From the NCBI RefSeq assembly GCF_051401765.1, contig NW_027480422.1:11984001-12048000 (forward strand): a stretch of 64,000 nucleotides of DNA, in the 5' to 3' direction. A model generated the notes under the pieces. That model was not told the origin of the DNA, did not search any database, and was given only the letters and a program-made list of their open reading frames with translations. Position numbers and translations under genes: made by a program. This DNA comes from Calliopsis andreniformis. Its lineage: Eukaryota > Arthropoda > Insecta > Hymenoptera > Andrenidae. This document shows positions 11,700 through 24,760 of the stretch, piece after piece; the first letter of the stretch is position 1, and each line of letters begins with the position of its first letter.

Positions 11700-14600
11700 A
11701 ATGACCATATCTTTAACACTGTTTGCAATTATTCCTGTTATACGATTGAAAAACTGTTGTATTTATATTGTATTTTATGCTTCTGGCCTTGGCTTCTAAG
11801 GCCGCAGCTATTCGATGTGGTGGAGCAACGCCCTAGACTGAAGCCTAGGTTGCCAGAACGTAGAAATGACCATACCTTTCACACTGGTTGCAATTACTCA
11901 TTTTATGCGATGGAAAAGCTGTTGGATTTGTATTGTATTTTATGCTTCTGGTGTAGACTTCTTAGGCTCTAGCTATTCGATCTGGAGGAACAACGCCCTA
12001 GAGTGAAGCCTGGGTTGCCTGGAACGTAGAAATGACCATCACTTTCACAGTGGTTGCAATTATTCTTGTTATACGATGGAAAAACTGTTGTATTTATTTT
12101 GTATTTTATGCCTCTGGCGTTGACTCCTAAGGCCGTAGCTATTCGATGTGGTGAAGCAACGCCCTAGAGTGAAGGCTAGGTTACCCGGAACGTAGAAATG
12201 ACCCTACCTTTCACAGTGGTTGCTATTATTCCTGTTATACTATGGAATAACTGTTGTATTTATATTTTATTTTATGCTTCTGGCGTTGACTTCTAAGGCC
12301 CTAGCTGCTCGATCTGGTAGAGCAACGCCCTAGAGAGAAGCCTAGATTGCCCGGAGCGTAGAAATGCCCATTACCTTCTGGCATGTTGCAATTATTCCTG
12401 TTGTACGATGAAAAAACTGCTGTATTTTTATTGTATTTTATGCGTCTGGAGTTGTATTCTAAGGCCCTAACTATTCGATGTGGTGGAGCAACGCCCTAGA
12501 ACGAAACCTAGGTTGCCCTGAACGTAGAAATGACCATTACTTTCACACTGGTTGCAATTATTCCTGTTATACGATGGACAAACTGTTGGATTTTTATTGT
12601 ACGTTATGCTTCTGGCGTTGACTTCTTAGGCCTTAACTATTGGATCTGGTGGAGCAACGCCTCGGGTGAAACCTAGGTTGCCCGGAACGTAGAAATGACC
12701 ATAACCTTCATACTGATTGCAATTATTCGTTTTATACGATGGAAAAACTGTTGTACTTATATTGTATGTTATGCCTCTGGCGTTGACTCCTAAGGCCGTA
12801 GCTATTAGATGTGGTGGAGCAGCGCCCTAGCGTGAAGCCTAGATTGCCCGGAACGTAGAAATAACCATTACTTCCACACTGTTTGCAATTATTCATTTTA
12901 TGCGATGGAAAAGCTGTTGTACATATATCGTATTTTATGCTTCTGGCATTGACTTCTTAGGCCCTGACTATTCGATCTGGTGGAGCAACGCACTAGAGTG
13001 TAGCCTAGGTTGCCCGGAACGTAGAAATGACCATATCTTTCACACTGGTTGCAATTATTCCTGTTATACAAGGGAAAAACTGTGGTATTGATATTGTATT
13101 TTATGCTTCTGGCGTAGGCTTCTTAGGCCCTAACGATTCGATCTGGTGGAACGACGCCCTAGAGTGCAGCCAAGGTTGCCCGTATCGTAGAAATGACCAT
13201 ATCTTTCACACTGGTTGCAATTATTCCTGTTATACGATGGTAAAACTGTTGTATTTATTTTGTATTTTATGCCTCTGGCGTTGACTCCGAAGGCCGTAGC
13301 TATTCGATGTGGTGGGGCAACGCCCTATAGTGAAGCCTAGGTTGCCCGGTACGCAGAAATGACCATGTCTTTCACACTGGTTGCAATTATTGCTGTTATA
13401 CGATGGAAAAACTGTTGTATTTATACTGTATTTTATGCTTCTGGCATTGACTTCTTTGGCCCTAACCATTCGATATGGTGGAGAAACGCCCTAGAGTGAA
13501 GCCTAGGTTGCCCGGAAAGTAGAAATGACCATTACCTCCACACTGTTTGCAATTATTCATTTTCTACAATGGAAAAACTGTTGTATTTATATTGTTTTTT
13601 ATAGTTATGGCGTTGACTTCTAAGGCCGTAGCTATTGGATGTGGTGGTGCAATGCCCTAGTGTGAAGCCTAGGATGCCCGTAACGTAGAAATGACCATAT
13701 CTTTAACACTGTTTGCAATTATTCCTGTTATACGATTGAAAAACTGTTGTATTTATATTGTATTTTATGCTTCTGGCGTTGGCTTCTAAGGCCGCAGCTA
13801 TTCGATGTGGTGGAGCAACGCCCTAGAGTGAAGCCTAGGTTGCCAGAACGTAGAAATGACCATACCTTTCACACTGGTTGCAATTACTCATTTTATGCGA
13901 TGGAAAAGCTGTTGTACATATATCGTATTTTATGCTTCTGGCATTGACTTCTTAGGCCCTAACTATTCGATCTGGTGGAGCAACGCACTAGAGTGTAGCC
14001 TAGGTTGCCCGGAACGTAGAAATGACCATATCTTTCACACTGGTTGCAATTATTCCTGTTATACAAGGGAAAAACTGTTGTATTTATGTTGTATTTTATG
14101 CTTCTGGCGTTGACTTCTTAGGTCCTAACAATTCGATCTGATGGAGCATGGCCGTAGAGTGAAGCCTAGGTTGCCCGGAATGTAGAAATGACCATCACTT
14201 TCACACTGGTTGCAATTATTCCTGTAGACGATGGAAAAACTGTGGCATTTATATTGTATTTTATGCTTCTGGCGTAGCCTTCTTAGGCCCTAACTTTTCG
14301 ATATGGGGGAACCACGCCCTGGACTGAAGCCTAGGTTGCCCGGAACGTAGAAATGACCATCACTTTCACACTGGTGGCAATTATTCCTGTTATACGATGG
14401 AAAAACTGTTGTATTTACATTGTATTTTATGCTTCTGGCGTTGACTTCTTAGGTCCTAACTATTGGATCTGGTGGAGCAACGCCCTAGGGTGAAGCCTAG
14501 GTTGCCCGGAACGTACAAACGCGCATTCTTTTCACACTGGTTGTAATTATTCCTGCTATACGATGGAATAGCTGTTGCAATTTTATTTTATTTTGTGTTT

Positions 14601-15930
14601 CTGGCGTTGACTTCTAAGGCCCGTGCTATTCGATCTGGTGGAGCAACGCCCTAGGGTGAAGGCTAGGTTGCCCGGAACGTAGAAATGACCATGTCTTTCA
14701 CACTGGTTGCAATTATTCCTGTTATACGATGGAAAAACTGTTGTATTTATATTATATTTTATGCTTCCGGCGTTGACTTCTAGGGCCGTAGCTATTCGAT
14801 GTGGTGGAGAAACGCCCTAGAGTGAAGCCTAGGCTGCCCGGAAAGTAGAAACGAACATTACCTCCACACTGTTTGCAATTATTCATTTTATACAATGGAA
14901 AAACTGTTGCACTTATATTGTTTTTTATAGTTATGGCGTTGACTTCTAAGGCCGTAGCTATTCGATGTGGTGGAGCAATGACCTAGAGTGAAGCCTAGGA
15001 TGCCCGCAACGTAGAAATGACCATATCTTTCACACTGTTTGCAATTATTCCTGTTGTACGATGAAAAAACTGCTGTATTTTTATTGTATTTTATGCGTCT
15101 GGAGTTGTATTCTAAGGCCCTAACTATACGATGTGGTGGAGCAACGCCCTAGAGCGATACCTAGGTTGCCCGGAACGTAGAAATGACCATAACCTTTATA
15201 CTGATTGCAATTATTCGTTTTATACGATGGAAAAACTGTTGTATTTATATTGTATTTTATGCTTCTGGTGTAGACTTCTTAGGCCCTAGCTATTCGATCT
15301 GGAGGATCAACGCCCTAGAGTGAAGCCTAGGTTGCCCGGAACGTAGAAATGACCATAACTTTCATACTGATTGCAATTATTCGTTTTATACGATGGAAAA
15401 ACTGTTGTACTTATATTGTATGTTATGCCTCTGGCATCGACTCCTAAGGCTGTAGCTATTCGAGGTGGTGGAACAACGCCCTAGAGTGAAGCCTAGGTTG
15501 CCCGGAACGCAGAAATGACCATACCTTTCATACTGGTTGCAATTATTTCTGTTACACGATGGAAAAACTGTTGTATCTATTTCGTATTTTATGCTTCTGG
15601 CGTTGACTTCTTAGGTCCTAACGATTGGATCTGGTGGAGCAACGCCCTCTGATGAAGCCCAGGTTTCCCGCAACGTAGAAATGACCATATCTTTAAAACT
15701 GTTTGCAATTATTCCTGTTATACGATTGAAAAACTGTTGTATTTATATTGTATTTTATGCTTCTGGCGTTGCCTTCTAAGGCCGCAGCTATTCGATGTAG
15801 TGGAGCAACGCCCTAGAGTGAAGCCTAGGTTGCCAGAACGTAGAAATGACCATACCTTTCACACTGGTTGCAATTACTCATTTTATGCGATGGAAAAGCT
15901 GTTGTACATATATCGTATTTTATGCTTCTG
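11700..15930 (+). repeat. 12-monomer-spaced marker monomers, 1990 bp
   Basis: A distinctive monomer pair in which TTGCCCGGAACG is shortened to TTGCCAGAACG occurs near 11849, 13839 and 15829, each 1990 bp apart (twelve monomers less 2 bp). The monomers between do not all match at this offset. For example, TTGTACGATGAAAAAACTGC is at 12401 and 15054, a 16-monomer offset. The block is therefore a rearranged 12-monomer HOR. The third marker already lies inside the 10.95-kb duplication and recurs in its second copy. Confidence 0.65.
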
Positions 15931-18900
15931 GCATTGACTTCTTAGGCCCTAACTATTCGATCTGGTGGAGCAACGCACTAGGGTGAAGCCTAGGTTGCCC
16001 GGAGCGTAGAAATGACCATCACTTTCACAGTGGTTGCAATTATCTCTGTTATACAATGGAAAAACTGTTGTATCTATTTTGTATTTTATGCTTCTGGCGT
16101 TGGCTTCTTAGGCCCTAACTATTCGATGTGGTGGAGCCACGCCCTAGAGTGTAGCCTAGGTTGCCGGGAACGTAGAAATGACCATAGCTTTCACACTGGT
16201 TGCAATTATTCCTGTTATACAAGGGAAAAACTGTTGTATTTATGTTGTATTTTATGCTTCTGGCGTTGACTTCTTAGGCCCTAACAATTCGATCTGATGG
16301 AGCATGGCCGTAGAGTGAAGCCTAGGTTGCCCGGAATGTAGAAATGACCATCACTTTCACACTGGTTGCAATTATTCTTGTTATACGATGGAAAAACTGT
16401 TGTATTTATTTTGTATTTTAAGCCTCTGGCGTTGACTCCTAAGGCCGTAGCTATTCGATGTGGTGGAGCAACGCCCTAGAGTGAAGTCTAGGATGCCCGC
16501 AGCGCAGAAATGACCATATCTTTCACACTGTTTGCAATTATTCCAGTTATACGATTCAAAAACTGTTGTATTTATATTGTATTTTATGCTTCTGGCGTTG
16601 ACTTCTAAGGCCGGAGCTATTCGATGTGGTGTAGCAATGCCCTAGAGTGAAGCCTAGGTTGCCCGGAACGTAGAAATGGCCATACCTTTCACACTGGTTG
16701 CAATTATTCCTGATATACAAGGAAAAAACTGTTGTATTTATATTGTATTTTATGCTTCTGGCGTTGACTTCCTGGGCCCTAGCTATTCTATCTGGAGGAG
16801 CAACGCCCTAGAGTGAAGCCTATGTTGCCCGGAATGTAGAAATGACCATCACTTTCACACTGGTGGCAATTATTCCTGTTATACGGAGGACAAACTGTTG
16901 GATTTTTAATGTACTTTATGCTTCTGGCATTGACTTCTAAGTCCCTACGTATTCGATCTGGTCGAGCAATGCATCAGTGTTAAGTCTAGGATTCCCGGAA
17001 CGTAGAAATGGCCGTTACTTTCACACTGGTTGCAATTACTCATATTATGCGATGGAAAAACTGTTGTACATATATCGTATTTTATGCTTCTGGCACTGAC
17101 TTCTAAGGCCCTAACTATTCCATGTGGTGGAGCAACGCCCTAGGGTGAAGTCTCGGTTGCCCGTAACGTAGAAATGACCATCACTTTCACACTGGTTGCA
17201 ATTATTCCTTTTACACGATGGAAAAACTGTTGGATTTGTATTGTATTTTATGCTTCTGGCGTTGACTTCCTGGGCCCTAGCTATCTTATCTGGAGGAGCA
17301 ACGCCCTAGAGTGAAGCCTAGGTTGCCCGGTATGCAGAAATGACCATCACTTTCACACTGGTGGCAATTATTTCTTTTATACGATGGACAAACTGTTGGA
17401 TTTTTAATGTACTTTATGGTTCTGGCGTTGACTTCAAAGGCCCTGTGTATTCGATCTGGTGGACCAATGCCTCAGTGTTAAGTCTAGGATGCCCGGAACG
17501 TAGAAATGGCCGTTACTTTCACACTGGTTGCAAGTACTCATTTTATACGATGGAATAACTGTTGTACATATATCATATTTTATGCTTCTGGCATTGACTT
17601 CTTTGGCCCTAACTATTCGATATGGTGGAGCAACGCCCTAGGGTGAAGCCTAGGTTGCCAGGAACGTCGAAATGACCATAACTATTAGACTGGTTGCAAT
17701 TATTCGTTTTATACGATGGAGAGACTGTTGTATTTATATTGTATTTTATAGTTATGGCGTTGTCTTCTAGGGCCGTAGCTATCCGATGTGGTTGCGCAAC
17801 GCCCTAGAGTGAAGCCTAGGTTGCGCGGAACGTAGAAATGACCATTACTTCCACACTGTTTGCAATTATTCATATGATACAGTGGAAAAACTGTTGTATT
17901 TATATGGCATTTTATGCTTCTGGCATTGACTTCTAAGGCCCTAACTATTCGATGTGGTGGAGCAACGCCCTAGAGTGAAACCTTGGTTGCCCGGAACGTA
18001 GAAATGACCATAGCTTTCACACTGGTTGCAATTATTCCTGTTATACAAGGAAAAAACTGTTGTATTTATATTGTATTTTATGCTTCTGGCGTTGACTTCC
18101 TGGGCCCTAACTATTCTATCTGGAGGAGCAACGCCCTAGAGTGAAGCCTATGTTGCCCGGAATGTAGAAATGACCATCACTTTCACACTGGTGGCAATTA
18201 TTCCTGTTATACGGAGGACAAACTGTTGGATTTTTAATGTACTTTATGCTTCTGGCATTGACTTCTAAGTCCCTATGTATTCGATCTGGTCGAGCAATGC
18301 ATCAGTGTTAAGTCTAGGATTCCCGGAACGTAGAAATGGTCGTTACTTTCACACTGGTTGCAATTACTCATATTATGCGATGGAAAAACTGTTGTACATA
18401 TATCGTATTTTATGCTTCTGGCATTGACTTCTTAGGCCCTAACTATTCGATCTGGTGGAGGAACGCCCTAGGGTGAAGTCTCGGTTGCCCGGAACGTAGA
18501 AATGACCATCACTTTCACACTCGTTGCAATTATTCCTTTTACACGATGGAAAAACTGTTGGATTTGTATTGTATTTTATGCTTCTGGTGTAGACTTCTTA
18601 GGCTCTAGCTATTCGATCTGGAGGAGCAACGCCCTAGAGTGAAGCCTGGGTTGCCTGGAACGTAGAAATGACCATCAGTTTCACACTGGTTGCAATTATT
18701 CGTGTTATACGATGGAAAAGCTGTTGTATTTATTTTGTATTTTATGCCTCTGGCGTTTACTCCTAAGGCCGTAGCTATTCGATGTGGTGGAGCAACGCCC
18801 TAGAGTGAAGCCTAGGTTGCCCGGAACGTAGAAATGTCCATACCTTTCACACTGGTTGCAATTATTAGTGTTATACGATGAAAAAACTGTTGTATTTATA

Positions 18901-21900
18901 TTGTACTTTATGCTTCTGGCGTTGCCTTCTAAGGCCGCAGCTATTCGATGTGGTCGAGAAACGCCCCAGAGTGAAGCCTAGGTTGCCCGGAAAGTAGAAA
19001 TGACCATTACCTCCACACTGTTTGCAATTATTCCTGTTATACAAGGGAAAAACTGTTGTATCTATATTGTATTTTATGCTTCTGGCGTTGACTTCCTGGG
19101 CCCTAACTAATCTACCTGGAGGAGCAACGCCCTAGAGTGAAGCCTAGGTTGCCGGGAGTGCAGAAATGACCATAACTTTCACACTGGTGGCAATTATTCC
19201 TGCTATACGATGGACAAACTGTTGGATTTATAATGTACTTTATGCTTCTGGTGTTGACTTCTAAGGCCCTATGTATTCGATCTTGTGGAGCAATGTCTGA
19301 GTGTTAAGTCTAGGATTCCCGGAACGTAGAAATGGCCGTTACTTTCACACTGGTTGCAATTACTCATTTTATGCGATGGAAAAACTGTTGTACATATATC
19401 GTATTTTATGCTTCTGGCTTTGACTTCTTGGGCCCTAACTATTCGATCTGGTGGAGCAACGCCCTAGGGTGAAGTCTAGGTTGCCCGGAACGTAGAAATG
19501 ACCATAACTATCAGACTGGTTGCAATTATTCGTTTTATACGAAGCTTAGACTGTTGTATTTGTATTGTATTTTATAGTTATGGCGTTGTCTTCTAGGGCC
19601 GTAGCTATTCGATGTGGTTGAGCTACACCCTAGAGTGAAGCATAGGATGCCCGGAACGTAGAAATGACCATTACTTCCACACTGTTTGCAATTATTCGTA
19701 TTATACAGTGGAACAACTGTTGTATTTATATGGCATTTTATGCTTCTGGCACTGACTTCTAAGGCCCTAACTATTCCATGTGGTGGAGCAACGCCCTAGA
19801 GTGATGCCTAGGTTGTCCGGAACGCAGAAATGACCATAGCTTTCACACTGGTTGCAATTATTCCTGTTATACGATGGAAAAGCTGTTGTATTTGTATTGT
19901 ATTTTATGCTTCTGCCGTAGGCTTCTTAGGCCCTAACTATTCGATCTGGTGGAACGACGCCCTAGAGTGCAGCCTAGGTTGCCCGTATCGTAGAAATGAC
20001 CATATCTTTCACACTGGTTGCAATTATTCCTGTTATACGATGGTAAAACTGTTGTACTTATTTTGTATTTTATGCCTCTGGCGTTGACTCCGAAGGCCGT
20101 AGCTATTCGATGTGGTGGAGCAACGCCCTAGAGTGAAGCCTAGGTTGCCCGGTACGTAGAAATGACCATGTCTCTCACACTGGTTGCAATTATTCCTGTT
20201 ATACGATGGAAAAACTGTTGTATTTATACTGTATTTTATGCTTCAGGCGTTGACTTCTTGGGCCCTAACTATTCGATCTGGTGGAACAACGCCCTAGAGT
20301 GATGCCTAGGTTGCCCGAATCGTGGAAATGACGATTACTTGCACACTGGATGCAATTATTCGTTTCATACGATGGAAAAACTGTTGTATTTATTTTGTAT
20401 TTGGTGCTCCTGGCGTTGACGTCTTAGGCCCTAGCAATTGGATCTGGTGGACCAACGCCCTAGAGTGAAGCCCAGGTTGGCCGGAACGTAGAAATGACCA
20501 TAACATTCATACTGGTTGCAATTATTTCTGTTATACAAGGGAAAAACTGTTGTATTTATATTGTATTTTATGCTTCTGGCGTTGACTTCTTAGACCCTAA
20601 CTATTCGATCTGGAGGAGCAACGCCCTAGGGTGAAGCCTAGGTTGCACGGAACGTAGAAATGCCCATTACTTTCACACTGGTTGTAATTATTCCACTTAT
20701 ACGATGGAATAACTGTTGTACTTATATTTTATTTTATGCTTCTGGCGATGACTTCTAAGGCCCTAGCTATTCGATCTGGTGGTGCAGCGCTCTAGAGTGA
20801 AGCCTAGGTTGCCCGGAACTTAGAAGTGACCATCACATTCACTCTGGTTGCAATTATTCCTGTTATATGATGGAAAAACTGTTGCATCTATTTTGTATTT
20901 TATGCTTCTGGAGCTGACTTCTTGGGTCCTAACTATTCGATCTGGTGGAGCAACGCCCTAGGGTGAAGCCTAGGTTGCCCGGAACGTAGAAATGCCCATT
21001 ACTCTCACACTGGTTGTAATTATTCCTGCTATACGATGGAATAACTGTTGTATTTTTATTTTATTTTGTGTTTCTGGAGTTGACTTCTAAGGCCCGAGCT
21101 ATTCGATCTGGTGGAGCAACGCTATAGGGTCAAGCCTAGGTTGCCCGGAACTTAGAAATGACCATCACCTTCACTCTGGTTGCAATTATTCCTGTTATAC
21201 GATGGAAAAACTGTGGTATTTTTATTGTATTTTATGCTCCGGGCGTTGACTTCTGAGGTTCTAACTATTGGATCTGCTGGAGCAACGCCCTAGGGTGAAG
21301 CCTAGGTTGCACGGAACGTAAAAATGACCATAACTTTCACCCTGGTTGCAATTATTCGTTTTATACAATGTTAAAGCTGTTCTTTTAATTTTGAATTTTA
21401 TGCCTCGGGCGTTGACTTCTAAGGCCCTAGCTATTCGATTTGGTTGTCCAACGCCCTAGAGTGGAGCCTATGTTGCCCGAAACGTAGAGATGACCATTAC
21501 TTTCTCACTGGTTGCAATTATTCATGCTATACGATGGAAAGACTGTTGTATTTATATTGCATTTCATGCTTCTGGCGGTGACTTCTAAGGCCGTAGCTAT
21601 ACGATGTGGTGGAGCAACGCCCGAGAGTGACGCCTAGGTTGCCCGGAACGTAGAAATGACCATACTTTCACACTGGTTGTTATTATTCTTTTCATACGAT
21701 GGAAAAACTGTTGTATTTTTATTGTGTTTTATGCGTCTGGAGTTGTTTCCTCAGGCCCTAGCTATTCGACCTAGTGGACCAACGCCCTAGAGTGAAGCCT
21801 AGGTTGCACGGAACGTAGAAATGCCCATTACTTTCACATTGGTTGTAATTATTCCGCTTATACGATGGAATAACTGTTGTATTTATATTTTATTTTATGC

Positions 21901-24760
21901 TTCTGGCGTTGACTTCTAAGGCCCTAGCTATTCGATCTGGTGGTGCAACGCCCTAGAGTGAAGCCTAGGTTGCACGGAACGTAGAAATGACCATTACCTT
22001 CAGGCATGTTGCAATTGTTCCTGTTACACGATGAAAGAACTGTTGTATTTTTATTGTGTTTTACGTGTCTGGAGTTGTTTTCCCAGGCCCTAGCTATTCG
22101 ACCTAGTGGACCAACGCCCTAGAGTGAAGCCTAGGTTGCACGGAACGTAGAAATGCCCATTACTTTCACATTGGTTATAATTATTCCTGTTATACGATGG
22201 AATAACTGTTGTATTTATATTTTATTTTATGCTTCTGGCGTTGACTTCTAAGGCCCTAGCTATTCGATCTGGTGGACCAACGCCCTAGAGTGAAGCCTAG
22301 GTTGCACGGAACGTAGAAATGCCCATTACTTTCACATTGGTTGTAATTATTCCGCTTATACGATGGAATAACTGTTGTATTTATATTTTATTTTATGCTT
22401 CTGGCGTTGACTTCTAAGGCCCTAGCTATTCGATCTGGTGGTGCAACGCCCTAGAGTGAAGCCTAGGTTGCACGGAACGTAGAAATGACCATTACCTTCA
22501 GGCATGTTGCAATTGTTCCTGTTATACGATGAAAGAACTGTTGTATTTTTATTGTGTTTTACGTGTCTGGAGTTGTTTTCCCAGGCCCTAGCTATTCGAC
22601 CTAGTGGACCAACGCCCTAGAGTGAAGCCTAGGTTGCACGGAACGTAGAAATGCCCATTACTTTCACATTGGTTATAATTATTCCTGTTATACGATGGAA
22701 TAACTGTTGTATTTATATTTTATTTTATGCTTCTGGCGTTGACTTCTAAGGCCCTAGCTATTCGATCTGGTGGTGCAACGCTCTAGAGTGAAGCCTAGGT
22801 TGCCCGGAACTTAGAAGTGACCATCACCTTCGCTCTGGTTGCTATTATTCCTGTTATACGATGGAAAAACTGTTGTATTTTTATTGTATTTTATGCTTCG
22901 GGCGTTGACTTCTAAGGCCTTAGCTATTCGATCTGGTAGAGCAACGCCCTAGAGTTAAGTCTAGGATGCCCGGAACGTAGAAATGGCCATTGCTTTCACA
23001 CTGGTTGCACTTATTCGTTTGATACGATGAAAAGCTCTTGTACATATATCGTATTTTATGCTTCTAGCGTTGACTTCTTAGGTCCTAACTATTCGATCTG
23101 GTGGATCAACGCCCTAGGGTGAAGCCTAGGTTGAACGGAACGTAGAAATGACCATAACTTTCATACTGGTTGCAATTATTCGTCTATACAATGGAAAAAC
23201 TGTTGTATTTAGATTGTATTTTATAGCTATGGCGTTGACTTCTAAGGCCATAGCCATTCGATGTGGTGGAGCAATGCCCTAGTGTGAAGCCTAGGTTGCC
23301 TGGAACGTAGAAATGACCATACCTTTCACGCTGGTTGATATTATTTCTGTTAAACGATGGAAAAACTGTTGTATCTATTTCGTATTTTATGCTTCTGGCG
23401 TTGACTTCTTAGGTCCTAACTATTGGATCTGGTGGAGCAACGCCCTAGGGTGAAGCCTAGGTTGAACGGAACGTAGAAATGACCATAACTTTCATACTGA
23501 TTGCAATTATTCGTATTATACGATGGAAAATCTGTTGTATTTATATTGTATTTTAACCTTCTGGCGTTGACTTCTAAGGCCATAGCTATTCGATGTGGTG
23601 CAGCAACGCTCTGGAGTGAAGGCTATGTTGCCCTGATCGTAGAAATGGCCATATCTTTCACACTGGTTGCAATTATTCCTGTTATACGATGGAAAAACTG
23701 TTGTATCTCTATTGTATTTTATGCTTCTGGCGTTGACTTATTAGGCCCTAACTATTCGATATGGTGGAGCAACGCCCTAGAGAGAAGCCTAGGTTGCCCG
23801 GAACGTAGAAATGCCCATTACTCTCACACTGGTTGTAATTATTCCTGCTATACGATGGAATAACTGTTGTATTTTTATTTTATTTTGTGTTTCTGGAGTT
23901 GACTTCTAAGGCCCGAGCTATTCGATCTGGTGGAGCAACGCTATAGAGTGAAGCCTAGGTTGCACGGAACGTAGAAATGCCCATTACTTTCACATTGGTT
24001 ATAATTATTCCTGTTATACGATGGAATAACTGTTGTATTTATATTTTATTTTATGCTTCTGGCGTTGACTTCTAAGGCCCTAGCTATTCGATCTGGTGGT
24101 GCAACGCTCTAGAGTGAAGCCTAGGTTGCCCGGAACGTAGAAATGCCCATTACTCTCACTCTGGTTGCAATTATTCCTGTTATACGATGGAAAAACTGTG
24201 GTATTTTTATTGTATCTTATGCTCCGGGCGTTGACTTCTGAGGTTCTAACTATTGGATCTGCTGGAGCAACGCCCTAGAGTGAAGCCTAGGTTGCACGGA
24301 ACGTAAAAATGACCATAACTTTCACCCTGGTTGCAATTATTCGTTTTACACAATGTTAAAGCTGTTCTTTTAATTTTGTATTTTATGCCTCGGGCGTTGA
24401 CTTCTAAGGCCCTAGCTATTCGATTTGGTTGTCCAACGCCCTAGAGTGGAGCCTATGTTGCCCGAAACGTAGAGATGACCATTACTTTCACACTGGTTGC
24501 AATTATTCATGCTATACGATGGAAAGACTGTTGTATTTATATTGCATTTCATGCTTCTGGCGGTGACTTCTAAGGCCGTAGCTATACGATGTGTTGGAGC
24601 AACGCCCGAGAGTGACGCCTAGGTTGCCCGGAACGTAGAAATGACCATTACTTTCACACTGGTTGCAATTATTCTTTTCATACGATGGAAAAACTGTTGT
24701 ATTTTTATTGTGTTTTATGCGTCTGGAGTTGTTTCCTCAGGCCCTCGCTATTCGACCTAG
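13811..24760 (+). repeat. 10.95-kb tandem duplication, copy 1
   Basis: The first copy of a 66-monomer segment repeated directly after itself. The left edge is sharp: TGGAGCAACGCCCTAG at 13811 and 24761 starts the match, while the preceding bases differ (GATGTGG against GACCTAG). Every landmark tested through this copy recurs 10950 bp downstream. Compared with copy 2 I found by eye only seven substitutions, at 15697, 16166, 17289, 18220, 20273, 22027 and 23083, plus one extra monomer here at about 23931-24096. The duplication is therefore recent. Confidence 0.92.
21776..22771 (+). repeat. 3-monomer HOR, 498-bp period (in copy 1)
   Basis: Two tandem copies of a three-monomer unit, about 21776-22273 and 22274-22771. 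GGTTGTAATTATTCCGCTTA is at 21841 and 22339, 498 bp apart. The unit contains a rare type with TTCAGGCATGTTGCAATTGT and GTCTGGAGTTGTTTTCCCAG, and two types with GCCCATTACTTTCACATTGG. The unit is duplicated again in the second large copy (next entry). Confidence 0.85.
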
